NCBI GenBank assembly: GCA_014773175.1
Contig: VXCM01003404.1
Location: 88,995 to 152,994, forward strand
Source of the DNA: Lucifuga dentata
Taxonomy: Eukaryota; Chordata; Actinopteri; Ophidiiformes; Bythitidae
Length of the DNA stretch: 64,000 nucleotides
Direction of reading: 5' to 3'
Shown here: positions 46,523-58,907 of the stretch, one piece after another
How the letters are laid out: every line of letters starts with the position of its first letter
How positions within the stretch are numbered: the stretch's first letter is position 1
Notes under the pieces: model-generated
Database searches by the model: none
Told to the model about the DNA's origin: nothing
What the model saw: the letters and a program-made list of their open reading frames with translations, nothing else
Made by a program: the position numbers and the translations under genes

Positions 46523-46533
46523 CTGAGGGCGAG

Positions 46534-46535
<2 letters not shown>

Positions 46536-46566
<31 letters not shown>
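46536..46566. repeat. (GA)n microsatellite forming the polypyrimidine tract
   Basis: Reads (CT)n on the transcribed strand and ends 13 bases before the acceptor AG at 46523-46524. Confidence 0.95.
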
Positions 46567-46568
<2 letters not shown>

Positions 46569-47619
46569 CAACAGTGTCAAAACAATCTGTCCCTTTATTT
46601 ACTGTCACATTTACAATCATCCTGAACATTATTTTGGCGCCGTCGCTCTGACATATTTTTAATTGATGATGCCGTCTGTGGCGGCAAAACGGTCCAGAGA
46701 TTACAGCGTCCAACGGTTTCACACCGCAGCCAGACATTTGTCGAAAATAGTTTGGTGTGTCACTTTCAATGATGAATTAAGTAGCATAATTAAATTTTCT
46801 GTCACAAAGATTTTATTATCCAACACTGGTAATAATTCTTCTTGTTGATCCTATTCTTGCACGAAATGCAGACAAACTAAAAACGTCAAATGTCGCATTT
46901 GTTATTCCGTCATTTGGGTTTTTGTGAAAAAGATGAAAGGATTTTCTTCTTGCAGAAAGATTTAGTTGTTTTGTCATAAAGCGCTGATGTTCCTGTGATA
47001 AAATGAGCTAGTATTCTGGTGATATTGTCTGCAGAGCATAAATGTGCTTTGAAAAGTCATATAAAATTAAATGTTTAACAGTCGTGATTTTTAAAATGTC
47101 CTCAGGATCTCACATTTCTAACTCAGAAAGAATCTTTATTTTATTTATTTGGTTATGATGCATAATTTCTGCTTATGAATTGCGACTGAGATCCGACTGG
47201 TGGTAAAGGGAACAAACTTATAATGATTCTTGAGAAAATTTTCACTGTAATGATACAAATTTGATTAGACTGAATCATCAACATAACATTATTCAAACAG
47301 ACAGACACATGCATGTATGTAGAAACATGCATGCTACATGCAGTATGTGCACGTACACATGCTGACATATCTGCCTATTACTCTATTGGTATTTCTTATT
47401 ATTTTTGACTAATTTTACTCTACTATTTTGCTTTTTGATAGTTTTTACTACTCTGTGTCTCCTTCTACTTCGGAAGTGGATATATTTCACATATTTCCAT
47501 GTTCTTACTTTCATTTATGGTACATTTTGAAAAGTTTGCAATGCTTTAATGTGCAGGAAACACATCCCTTTTCTCCATTGATGCATGGATGAGACAGAGT
47601 TTTTAGGTACTGTCTCTCT

Positions 47620-48204
47620 TTAAAGGAGCATACCAGTGATTTTGCATGTCTAAGCTGAATAAAACCTTCATACGTTACTTTACTGACAACAAATTTCCAA
47701 AACATAAAACCATATTTTAATTTTCCTGTTATTTGCCAAATCTCCTAATCTTTCAAAATCAAATGTTCAGGTGATACACACACCTTAAAATTCAATGATT
47801 CACCTTGTAACACTTATGCAGGTTTGGAAGGCGCAGCTATTTCAATTTCTTGGTAAAAGCTGTCTGTCCTGGGACTATATTTCCTTGAGGAAATATAGTG
47901 AGGAAATATACTGCCTTCCATGCAGCTCCATGTTGGATCGGTTAAATAAAGTTACTTCAGCAACAAAAAAGAAAACTTAACAGACGTCATGTTATCTGTG
48001 ATGGATTATGTATCTCAACCATATTTCAAGTCTCTACAAGTTGATTTTTATTGTGTACAGAAATAAACTTAAATAATGGCAGTCTGGAAGGTAGGAGAAA
48101 AAAAATTCCAAAATTTACTGCTCCAGCAGTATATTTTGGTAAATGGCTGTCTGTAACGTATATATTGGGCTCAAACATGCAATATTGCCAGTATGGTCCT
48201 TTAA
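47620..48204 (+). mobile_element. TTAA foldback element, complete copy
   Basis: Left TTAAAGGAGCATACCAGTG, right GCCAGTATGGTCCTTTAA. Includes TTGGATCGGTTAAATAAAGT and TACAAGTTGATTTTTATTG, as in the 42478 copy. 585 bp against 587 bp. Confidence 0.83.
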
Positions 48205-48755
48205 GGCTCCCTCCCAAAACACCTGCTCTATTCTGATTGGCCAGCTAGGCTTGAGTTTGCAACATTAACTGACTGTGAAACAAATACTGGCTCACATTTC
48301 TCGTACTTTTCTTGTACTATCTTGTATCAATTGACATGTTTCATGATGACATCATCACGTTACAGAAGTAAAGAACAATCAGAAACAAAGCTTGCAGGGC
48401 AGTTCAGGACCTATGGGTTTGTCATGCTGGATGCATTACTATAGGAATCCTTCTCAAGTTTCAACATGGTCAACAAACTCCTACTGTATTACACCATAAA
48501 AATTAGTAAAATAACAAAACCAAAAAGCAGATTATGCCCCCTTTAAACAGAGTTCATCTGCATGGACGCCAAGATTCTGCACACAGCAAATGAAATAAAT
48601 GAGAATATGCTGCTTGAGTGGACGAACCAAACACTCTGTGGATTATTTTAAGTTTTCCATTCAATATCTTTGTGTAAAAGCCAAATGGCATGTATGTTAT
48701 GCTGTAAAACAAAGAGGATACTGATATTATTGATGTTGTCATACTGTACTGCTAA

Positions 48756-48879
48756 CACACACACACACACACACACATACACACTCCTTTGGAGCTTCAT
48801 GCAGACTCTTCCCTGTTTGCGAAACAGAAATAATGTTAAATCATGCGACTAAATCAGCCGAGGTAGTATGAATGAATGA

Positions 48880-48918
<39 letters not shown>
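48756..48918. repeat. (CA)n and (TA)n microsatellites
   Basis: (CA)n at 48756-48779 and (TA)n at 48882-48918. The TA tract lies just beyond the 3' side of the minus-strand LINE fragment. Confidence 0.93.
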
Positions 48919-48921
<3 letters not shown>

Positions 48922-49039
48922 TACACATACACACACATACATATACACAAGACACTATTACATACATACTGGATAAAATATAATTTCTACAGATACAACG
49001 ATATTATATTTCATCAAAGGAAGCAAAAAAGAACAAATA

Positions 49040-49330
49040 AGAATTTTTTATACATTGTAGTCATTAAACATATTTAAAAAATAAACCATCTTGCCTTCTC
49101 TTCCAGGCTTTGGAAACAAAATTAGCTAACTTAAAAACCCCCAAACCAAACAGCCATNTTGCCTTCTCTTCCAGGCTTTGGAAACAAAATTAGCTAACTT
49201 AAAAACCCCCAAACCAAACAGCCATTCCAGTTTTCTATAGTCAGACCACCAAAATCTCTCTGGATCTCGGTCAGACAATAAATCAAACATTAATCCTCTC
49301 AAATCATCGTAATAAATGCAATACAAAAGA
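49040..49330 (-). pseudogene. C-terminal fragment of a LINE polyprotein
   Basis: The minus strand reads MYCIYYDDLRGLMFDLLSDR, WSDYRKLEWLFGLGVFKLA and ANFVSKAWKRRQ. The YDDLR and FVSKAWKRR motifs with this spacing are typical of the end of fish L1/Tx1-like LINE proteins. 5'-truncated, so not functional. A false duplication (n at 49158) falls within it. Confidence 0.7.
49091..49225. repeat. False tandem duplication, 67 bp, around n at 49158
   Basis: TTGCCTTCTCTTCCAGGCTT to CAAACAGCCAT on both sides; it duplicates part of the LINE fragment (the GVFKLANFVSKAWKR segment). Confidence 0.85.
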
Positions 49331-50035
49331 ATTCATCCTCAAGTCTTATCCTCACCTCTCCCAACCCACACAGTGTACTAAGTTGGATACACAATGAGGC
49401 AATATACATAAAACTTCTAACATTTATTACTAAAAGTTTCTTCTGAGTTTTGACATAACTCTGGCACCGTACAATCATCCATCACATAGGCTCAGCTTTT
49501 ATCCTGGTGTGATCTCATGAGTTAATGGCTAATTTGAACCAATCAGTTAAAAAAAAAAAAATCTTCTGTATTGCTTTTCCTTTGATATGTGGACAAAAAT
49601 GTGTACACATATCAGCCTCTGGCTGCTAAGATACTAAAAGCAGTAAAGAATTCCATCATAAGGAAGGAAACTACTGCTTTCTAGTATGTATTTAAACTCT
49701 CAGTGGCTGGTTTAAAGAGAAGAAAAGGAGGAAAAAAATACTTTGGGGAAACAACTCGCAGGTGGAAAAGATGAAAAGATCAGCTAAGCGGTTCGGCAAG
49801 CTGACTGACTGGATGCATCGCCATGAGAATTCAGTTAAAAGGATTTTTTGGTTGCAAACAAAAGCGATTACCCCCCTCCTCTTTTTTTCCCCTGGATCTG
49901 CATTGCTTTTCCCTCCAATTCAAGGCTGACAGGCTGACACCTGTTACTGCATCACAAGCACACTCAGAAAGAAAGTCTGATCAAATGAGACACAACCTGA
50001 AAAAAACCACTGAAAAATCATCAAAACGATGTATG

Positions 50036-50038
<3 letters not shown>

Positions 50039-50087
<49 letters not shown>

Positions 50088-50258
50088 ATACATACCTTCA
50101 CATGGACCATACTTCACAAAGAGACATGAAACCTACAGATTGTGTCCCGCTTTTCTTTAACCTCTGGTCAAACAGCCACAACAACACTCCTTCTCTTTCT
50201 GCTCCACACACTCATCTGTCCAGGGTTGAGAGACAGCGAGCAGAAAGAGAAAGAGAGA

Positions 50259-50306
<48 letters not shown>

Positions 50307-50532
50307 CTACAAGTGTCACTTGATCTGATTGCAGCCTCTCTCTCTCTCTTTCTATGTCTCTCTTTCTCTCTCTCCTCGGGGGCCATGAAACACACACACA
50401 CACACACTCACACACACACACACAGTGTTCATTGAGGCACAAAGGTCCCCATGGCAACGGAGCTTTTAGAAGCCCCATGGCATTATTTATGCAACGTTGC
50501 ATCACAATGGGCCCTCCTACCAGAGACCCTGC

Positions 50533-50577
<45 letters not shown>

Positions 50578-50869
50578 NCCCCCCCCCCCATCACTGAAAA
50601 GCAGGGAGGAGGGAGGCTTTGGGAAGATGGAGGGGAGTGAGATGGAACCATGGGAGAAGGAAGAGGAAAAGGGCATAGAACAAGAGATGTACACACACAC
50701 GCACACACACACGCACACACACACGCACACACACACACACACACACACTGTCTGTCTCATATGTGCACACAAAAATACGCTCAGCCATCACTTCTACAAG
50801 TGCACACACTGCATGTTCTGCCTGAGTGAATGTATGTATGTGTGTGTGTGTGTGTGTGTGTGCGCGTGT
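50039..50869. repeat. Dense cluster of GA, CT, CA and GT microsatellites
   Basis: (GA)n 50039-50087, (GA)n 50245-50301, (CA)n 50390-50424, (CT)n 50539-50578 ending at an n and poly-C, (CA/CG)n 50692-50748 and (GT)n 50839-50869. Long frames across this region are repeats of Arg-Glu, Ser-Leu or Val-Cys and not genes. Confidence 0.92.
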
Positions 50870-51119
50870 GTGCGTACTAGTACTACCATTTTCTGCACAG
50901 AAAAGTTTTCTTAGTCACTTAATATAATAACTAACACACATCTAGAACCAAAATTCATTTTGTATTATGCTGAAAGAATTTACATTTAATGTGTCTCTGA
51001 AGCCAGTATGGTACCATAAATGTGTGTGTTGAGATTTTTTTTGTAAAATTAGTTTCTAAAAGCATCTTATGTCATACTGGGCAGGGAAGAGATTGAGTGG
51101 GTAAAAACCTATAATAATA

Positions 51120-51375
51120 AAAAAAATAAAAATAACTATTTCTATAGCACTTTCAAAATAATTACAAAGTGCTGAACTGAACAGACGAGTTGAAGATACA
51201 ATCAAATGAGTTTAAAACCAAACAATAAAACAGTAATAAATAGTTTAGAGAAGAAAATAATCTGTAATAAGAACAGTTAGCACAGTTAGGGGAAGGCCCT
51301 ATGATAAAAATAAGTCTTAAGACGGGTTTTAAAAGAAGACATTAAGTTTGCCAGTCTGAGATCCTCTGACAGGGA
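51120..51375. repeat. Probable LINE/SINE tail remnant
   Basis: TTTCTATAGCACTTTCAAAA then ATTACAAAGTGCTGAA, with AAGACGGGTTTTAAAAGAAG further on, resembles 3' regions of fish L2/CR1-type elements. Compare 17540-17945. Confidence 0.45.
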
Positions 51376-51439
51376 GGAGGTAATTCATAAAACATGGCTC
51401 CAGATGAACGTATTGATTAAGGGCAGATAGCATCAAGCA

Positions 51440-51656
51440 AAATGTTCTGTCATTCATAAACATCCGTTACCAACATCTTTTGTTTTTTCGAAAGACTATT
51501 TCCTTGTTGTGTGTCTGGTAAGCGATTCATAAAACACACTATCATGCAAAAATTAAGATCTGATTCAATTTGACTGACAATGTCAGCAAAATAAAATTTG
51601 GATGATAATTATAATTTAAGCTGTTTTTACCCCACAAGCGTTAGTTATTGATAAAT
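51440..51656. repeat. Dispersed repeat family R2, copy 3, split by a foldback element
   Basis: ATTCATAAAACACACTATCA then TGCAAAAATTAAGA matches 19845-20100. The repeat resumes at 52233 (CCCCAATCAGCTGATGAATC) after the TTAA element, so the latter inserted into it. Confidence 0.55.
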
Positions 51657-52232
51657 TTAAGGGACCATACCAGTGATCGTGCATGTTTGAGCCTAATATA
51701 TTCAATTTTCATACATATTACATTACTAACAATCATTTCCCAAAGAATAAAACTGTATTTCAGCTTTCCTGATATTTTGCAAAATCTCTTAATTTNAAAA
51801 AAAAAAAAAAAAAAAAGTAACATTAAAAATCAATGTTTCGCCTGCTAATAGTTACGCAGACTTATGAAGTCACGGTTATTTAAATTTTTCGATAAACGCA
51901 GTTCTTCTTTTAGGACTATATTCCCAGGTGGAGACATACATTCACTCTGGCTTTTTATTGAGCTTAAATGCTAAAATTACTAAACTTTGGGAAAAAAAAA
52001 ACAAAAACCTGAATAGATCTTGTTCATGATGATGGATTACCTATCCCAAGAACATTTCAAGTATCAACAAGTTTGATTTTAATAGTGTACCAGAATGAAC
52101 TGAAACCAGTGGTGGTCTGGAAGGTAGGAAAAACATTTTTAATTCGCCGTTCCAGTAGCATGCTTCAGGAAATGATTGTCAGTAAAGTTACGTGTATGAA
52201 AATTATGCACAATCGCCAGTATGGTCCTTTAA
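51657..52232 (+). mobile_element. TTAA foldback element (family M), inserted in repeat R2
   Basis: Left TTAAGGGACCATACCAGTG, right CGCCAGTATGGTCCTTTAA. 576 bp, with a poly-A/n join at 51796. Confidence 0.83.
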
Positions 52233-52285
52233 TATATATAACCCCAATCAGCTGATGAATCAGTTTTGGAAAGTTTCAATCTGTT

Positions 52286-52290
<5 letters not shown>

Positions 52291-52342
<52 letters not shown>

Positions 52343-52351
52343 NACACACAT
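52291..52351. repeat. (CA)n microsatellite with an n at 52343
   Basis: About 28 CA units; the n shows that the true length is unknown. Confidence 0.93.
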
Positions 52352-52632
52352 AGTGCAGGGTTACACACAGTCTAATGTTCTTTCACATGATGAGTGGTGC
52401 GCTGAGCGTTCCATTATTGTGTATTGGGAACTTCAGCGATGACTCCTAAAGTCACGGTGCGCCACTTTGAGCGACATGAGCTGCCCAGATTCTCTGGTTT
52501 GATGCTGTGTTCAAAGTTCAAGCAAGGGGGTTCGGGTGGTGTGTGTGTGTGCTTACAATAGTGGAGCAGTGCATTTGGACATAATTTTGACTCACTGCGC
52601 TGCAGTGATGTCTCACAGATAATACAAACAAT

Positions 52633-52761
52633 ACATATGAAAAGTATAATTTGCTCAGAGTCTGGAGACAGTTGTGGTTCAGTCTGGATCCAGACCNACA
52701 TATGAAAAGTATAATTTGCTCAGAGTCTGGAGACAGTTGTGGTTCAGTCTGGATCCAGACC
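52633..52761. repeat. False tandem duplication, 64 bp, around n at 52697
   Basis: ACATATGAAAAGTATAATTT to TCTGGATCCAGACC twice. Confidence 0.85.
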
Positions 52762-53029
52762 GGAGTCTGGACTTTGAGCATGACTGCCCTACAGTGTGCT
52801 GGAACCCCTGGCAGTGTCTGGATGCCTTCTCTTCCACCACTTTTTTTTTTTCTGTCATTCAACTGTTTTTGACACTGTACAGACTTTCTTGTTACTTCTG
52901 ATACCTCATTAACAGTTTCTCCTATTTTTTTTTTTCCAAATCCCTTTTCGTTTCTGCCAAACAGTAGGTAATTATTCGTCTGAGAGCTCCAAAGCAGAGA
53001 ATTGGGGTTCCTTCGCCAATTTACTATGT

Positions 53030-53215
53030 TCATTTTTGACACCAGAGGAGGCACCTCATTAACATGTTTATTTTCATTGGCTTTTACCTGGAAACACCTT
53101 TCATCAACACATAGTACAGGGATAACAGTGCACTAATTAACAGAAACTTTTTGAGCTTCAGTCATCATGGCAATGGTTTAGTGTGTAGTTAGTGTGTATT
53201 TTTATGAATTACCTC
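53030..53215 (+). repeat. Right part of dispersed repeat R2
   Basis: TTTTTGACACCAGAGGAGGC, TTGGCTTTTACCTGG, GAGCTTCAGTCATCATGGCA and ATGAATTACCTCCTG recur in 3890-4010 and 21655-21800 with substitutions. Confidence 0.5.
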
Positions 53216-54249
53216 CTGTATGTTGTATGTAAATTGTACCCATCTCTGAATAAAAATACACAAATAAAAAATATACATGCTGAAGCACCAACTAAATCCA
53301 TTCCTAGTGCTCTCCATGATCATTAATTTTGAATTTGATTTGTAAAATTAGTGGAGACTCTTCTGACAACATCCCAATCTGTGAAGGAGCTCACCGCGAT
53401 GTTTGTGAGGGAACAAAAATCAACAAAAATCATAAAGTAAAACATGAGAGAAAGCTGTGATTGCAGCATTGAAATCAAACATGTAAACCTGATATCTCTT
53501 ACCCAGATATAAGCTGAATCCATGACTTCCCTCAGGTGAAGGATTCTTCTTAAATCACAAGACAAGAGGAGATTCCTTCAACTTTCCCTGCACAATTATA
53601 ATCTCTTTTCTCCTGTTCCTGTTTTACTTACGTTGTATCGACTTCCCTTCTCTCCGTACAACACAGACTAACCAAACCAATCATGACTTCTGTTCAGATT
53701 CATGCAAAGCTCCAGCCTGAAGCCATTTCTTTATTCAAATGTGAATTAGCTCAGTTTACAGGCTGTTTGTCTGCAGGCTGACTGACCACAGACTTAAACA
53801 GTAAGGAGACCATCAGCTTGGTTAAACTAGATGGATCAACTAGATCAATTTGAATGTTTTGTCAAACTCTGAATATCAGAGCAGGTGTGTGTTTCTTATT
53901 GTGTGTTTCTGTGTACATAAGAATGTGTCTTGTTCGGATCACGTTCACACCACATGTGAGTCACTCCTGTTTATTTTTATTCAGACCTAAACCACTTCTT
54001 CAAAAGGATCTTGGTGGGATTATTTTGATTCACAGTTCACACACAAGTGTTCAGACTTTCCCAAAAGAACTGTGCCGAGCAGGAAACTGAACCAGAGTAC
54101 TATTCAACCAATCAGGCTGGTTTAAAAACAGTTTATATGCCACTGTCAAGGGGCACCCTGTACTCACAGTCCAACTAATTTAACATACATATTTAAATAA
54201 TCAGAAATAACGACACGTGACACAGTGTAAATGTTTTTACCTTTTGATA

Positions 54250-54520
54250 CAACTAAAAAGATCTTGCAATCCTGTTGCATATAAAGTATTGTCCCACAAT
54301 CTGGTGTAGTGCCGCAAAAAGGGATCTGAACAGACTTCAAATTATTCAGAATCGAGCAGCATGGCTTGTACTTAACTGTTCAACTAGACAAGAGGCTGAT
54401 AAAATGCACAATAGTTTGTCCTGGTTGAAGGTGGAAAAGATGTCGACTTGGAGTATTTCTCCTGCACTGTATATAGTCTGCACTGCTGTGGAAGAAAATA
54501 AAAACTGGTGCTGATTAAAG
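54250..54520 (+). pseudogene. Non-LTR retrotransposon RT fragment (CR1/L2/Rex1-like)
   Basis: Reads HIKYCPTIWCSAAKRDLNRL, then QIIQNRAAWLVLNCSTRQEA and MHNSLSWLKVEKM. The blocks Y-C-x2-I-W, L-x2-L-Q-I-I-Q-N-R-A-A and L-x-W-L-x-V-E are characteristic of the thumb region of Jockey/CR1-type reverse transcriptases. It stops at 54514 and runs into a poly-A with an n. Short, isolated and not functional. Confidence 0.72.
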
Positions 54521-55001
54521 AAAAAAAAAAAAAAAANAAAAAAAAAAAAAAACAACTCTCAAGATCTTCATCATTCGGCCAATCTCACAGCCTCAGTCAA
54601 AGCCTTTTTAAAGGGCAAGAATTAGTCCAACGTTGTATTTGTGTGCTTGTATAAGCAGAGCTTGATAAGCTTAATTTAAAAGGCCAACATCAGCCTGACA
54701 TATGTAAGTGTATGTGTGTGTGTGTGTGTGTGTGTAAGTAATGGCAGCTTGTTCAGCAATTAAGCGAAAAGGACAACAATTAACTATATCTTAATGAACA
54801 GGTTCCACGATCAAGTGCTGTCAGCTGATTGCATCACTAAAGATTCACATCCAGTCCGAGTCGATGAATGGAGACGGAGCAGAGACGGAGTGTTAGCAGC
54901 TTCCAGAAACAGCCTGGACCCACAACCACCTATTACAGGAATTAATAAAGTAAAATAAATGACTGCAGGTCAGTAGTGGGCTGCATGGGGAATGAATTTA
55001 C

Positions 55002-55007
<6 letters not shown>

Positions 55008-55048
<41 letters not shown>
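55008..55048. repeat. (GT)n microsatellite ending at an n
   Basis: About 20 GT units. A shorter (GT)n is at 54713-54735. Confidence 0.93.
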
Positions 55049-58000
55049 NGACTGTTCGATGAGAAAATGTCAGCGTGGCGATATGGCTCAGACCGCCGCC
55101 GTCTGCCACTGTTGTTTCAGCCCAGAAAAAATATTAGGCGCATCTAGCCGGTAACAAACTTGTCTCAGAAGTAAAGTGGAACGAGCCAACAAGAGAGGGT
55201 GAGGAGCACAGAGAGATAGATATTCAAAAGAGAGGAGGAGGAGGAGGAAAACAAGAAGCAAATGTGATAAAGGCCAGGAAGACTTTGTCTGAGGGAGGCT
55301 GATACAGGAGATTTAATGCTCTCTGGATACCTAAACTTCTTAAACGAGCTTCCCAAACCAGACAGATTTGTCTTGTTGTCTGATAACTGCAGCTATCAGC
55401 CGGCGTTTAATTTCTCTCCTTGCCACAGGTCTGTGTTTTCACTCCCACTATGCTCCAAAGCTGAAACGCATTTATGCAGGATTAGCTAAATTAACTCCTT
55501 TTCCTGTGGGTTATAGTAAATAGTAGATATATTTTATGTAGATCTGGAATGATACAGTCGTTAACTGTTGATTTTGACCTTAATCTTGATGTTTCTGCTG
55601 AATTTGTAAATGATTAATGAGGCGTTTCTTCATTTCCAAGGTCTCATTTATGGTTTACAGAGCAAGTGTAAAGTAATTGATTAAAAAAGAATTGATCACA
55701 TGACCATTAAGTGTGGAAGAATTTTTTATGTCAAATTTGCTAGAATTAATAAACTGATTTCTTTCTGCAACTTTTTTTTTTTTTTTTTTTTTGTAGAAAT
55801 GCTTTATTGCTAATTGCTATGCTAATTAATTCCTAGATTATTTCCTGATTACTTGATAGATCAGTTCCTAGCATCTATTCTGTCACCGATTCTTTTCTGG
55901 AATCAAGAATTTTCATTTCTGCTTCATACATGTATTTAGAAAATTCTTCAAAATCCTCACATTTTGCTATTTTCAAGGCCTCATTTGTTGCCTACTGGTT
56001 TGGAAGAAAAAAAAAAAAAAAGGTNAAAAAAAAAAAAAAAGGTTTGGCAAACGGCAAAATGTCCAGATTTTCATAAGCCAAAACATGTTGTCCTGTAGAC
56101 AGTCAGGTTTTTTTAGGTGGTAAATGAAAGAAAAATTCAATAAAAAGTAAATTTAAAAAAAATGACCTTAGACTCTTGAGTTTTGCACATGGCCATTTCC
56201 ATAATTCATATTTGTACTTGAACCTTGATACAACTGAAAATACCATAATTACCATCACAGCTGCGTGATTTTTTTCTAATTTCTTCTAATGAAATATGCT
56301 AAAATTGAAAACTATTAAAAACAAAATATTCAGAGCTCATGTCTTTGTTGAGCAGAATGCATTTTATTGTGCTGCAAAACATAAAAAAAAAAATAAAAAA
56401 AAAAAAATATTCAGCAACACATCAAGGTGAAATTGTTTATTCAACCTGCAGGGTAAATGAGAGCTGAAATGAAAAGCCTGCAGGTGTTAAAAGCTGAGGG
56501 CGGTGACACACTAGGTAGACATCTAAACCTGAAGAGTTCTCTGGTGTTTTCTCCACATTGTTGCTTTAATTACCTGGATACACCTTGTTGCTTTGTTATT
56601 TTTATCTCAGTTTATTGCCTGTTGGGGGGGGGNGGGGGCTAATCACCATTCATTCTGTACAGAGCAACAAATGAGCAGCTCACTGTCACTTCATTTGATG
56701 GATTTAAGAACAAAATCAGAACAGAATTTACAGATTGTATTATTTATTTTACCAATTTCATAAATTGAGAGATTTCTAATTTAACATTTTATTATTTATG
56801 TATTTATTGCTTTATTTAGATAAAAGCCAATCTCATGTGTCCTGTTAGTCATCAGTATCTGTCACTGGACAGCGTTTGTAGAAAGTGGGTCAAACTGTAT
56901 AAATCATCATATTTTTTTATGTTTCCCATCATTTTACACATCTATTTAACATTTCATTTGTTAATTTGTGGATAATAATATGCTAAAAGCCATCTTACAA
57001 TGGCCAAGGTTAGGAAATGTGAAAAAAAAAAAAAAAAAAAAAGTTTGTTAAAAATGGTAATTTATTCATGCTGGAGGGGACATGTTATCTGGATTTTCAT
57101 TTGGATTTCATTCCAGTTTCATGGAAGACTATGCAGACCTCTGCAGCTGATATGATGTCATCATCTGAGGCAAAACGATACCAGCTAATGCCTTTTTCAT
57201 GTCTGGGAAATGTGCTTCAACACAGGTGAGAAGAGGTGTTTTTAAATGCTCTTTTAACCCTTTACACCCTGCAATAGAATGGGTCTGCCATGACCTACAT
57301 TTATTTTTTTGTATTTGTGACGTCTTTTTTTTTTTTTTTTTTNTTTTTTTTTTTTTTTTTGGATCATCTTCAAATGCTTCATATCCTTAAACTCTGCACA
57401 GTCCAGGATAAAAGGCCATATAAACTGATAAGCCATCATACCTGGAAAAACTATAGAAATTGTTTCATAAATTTAAAAAATAATTGCAAAAATTGGGTGT
57501 TTTTTGTTTTAGCAACTTTTTACTAAAAGAAACAAAATTTGTCAATGTAGGAAATATGAACAGAATATCTCTGAACACTTCAAAAGCTATTTGATGTATG
57601 TGCATCATTTAGTTTTTGAGATACGCTCATTTTTTTTTTTTGTATGTTCATTTATGTGCAGTTCCTGTCCACAGTGACACAGGGACATAAAAGTTGTGTT
57701 TCTCCCACACAACCTGCATTTCCTGCGATCATGCTGTGATATATAAAACTGTTTTGGTTCATATGTGGTTCATGTAGGTTCCACAACTTCACACTAGCCT
57801 CCCAAAACTACACAGTTACGTCACAGGTTTATAAACTTCATAAACTCTTCCAGCTCTGTTTCCCTCTGTTCAACAACTAACTATTGATATGTAATGCTGT
57901 GTTCACATGTTGACGGTAGAAAAACTGCCCTACTGCCGACGGCAGCGGAACACAGCGCCAGACAGCAGGCAACAATGGTAGACACGGAACCGTTGCCATG

Positions 58001-58209
58001 GCAATTGGCGGAATGCAATAGCAAATCAATATTGGCAGGATGCAATGGCGAATCAATATTGGAGGATGCAATAGGATTTTATAAGTTTGTGCAATGTTTT
58101 ATAAAAACAAGTAAGCTCTGGCTGTTTTATATGCTCATTTACAGATCTGACAGAAAAGGCAGACAGAGTTTTCCATCGTCCTCTCTTTGAAAAGAATGGA
58201 ACATCTGGC

Positions 58210-58800
58210 TTTGCATCTCACACCATCAACAAGTGAATGCAGCTTAACTGTAGATAATATCACCTTAGCCTAGTTTCATTTGGTGGCTAACAGCAGTAGA
58301 ATGGCATAGTTGTGTTTGGTGTCTAATAACAGTAGCAGCATGGTTACCATAGGTTAGCAACGCTAGCTATTGTGGCTTGCTAACAATAGCATTATCTCCT
58401 GGTAGCATTGTTAGCTGTTGCTAGTTCCAGTACAACATCAAGTTGAGCTTCCAATATAATGAAACATAACTACTTTTTACCTGCACAGCGCTGTCAAAAC
58501 AACGTCAACTTCTCAAACAACTTCTGCACATCCTCATGAGTAAGCTTTGTTTGCTGTGCAGGGGGTTCAGATTGAGACCGTGGCACTGGACCAGAGCATA
58601 TGCTGCTGCTCCTGGAGCATATCCTGCCACGTGGACTACTTTTTACTGGCACAGCTCAATTTAAGAACCACTCATCCAAACAACTTCACATGCAAAACCT
58701 GCACTCCTTTGGTCCTAAGCAATAAACCTACCAAATTTCAACTTCATACAGTGCTGGGTTCTGGAGATGTTGGTGCCACAGACAGAGATTCTGTCTTTAT
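58210..58800 (-). repeat. Inverted copy of the long TTAA-element left half
   Basis: Matches 9580-10130 in reverse: GCTAACAATAGCATTATCTC, CTTCCAATATAATGAAACAT, GGACTACTTTTTACTGGCAC and GATGTTGGTGCCACAGACAG. The terminal TTAA end is missing, so this is a fragment of about 590 bp. Confidence 0.7.
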
Positions 58801-58907
58801 AGTTAGATTTAAACAGGAACAGGCAAATGAAGCTGTGGANGTGCCACAGACAGAGATTCTGTCTTTATAGTTAGATTTAAACAGGAACAGGCAAATGAAG
58901 CTGTGGA
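58773..58907. repeat. False tandem duplication, 67 bp, around n at 58840
   Basis: GTGCCACAGACAGAGATTCT to AATGAAGCTGTGGA twice; the first copy overlaps the end of the TTAA-element fragment. Confidence 0.85.

Noticed and set aside
50168..50914. Several long open frames on both strands
   Set aside because: They are translations of GA, CT, CA and GT repeats.
57256..57300. TTAACCCTTTACACCCTG as a piggyBac-like start
   Set aside because: No matching inverted end ...GGGTTAA was found downstream, so an element cannot be delimited.
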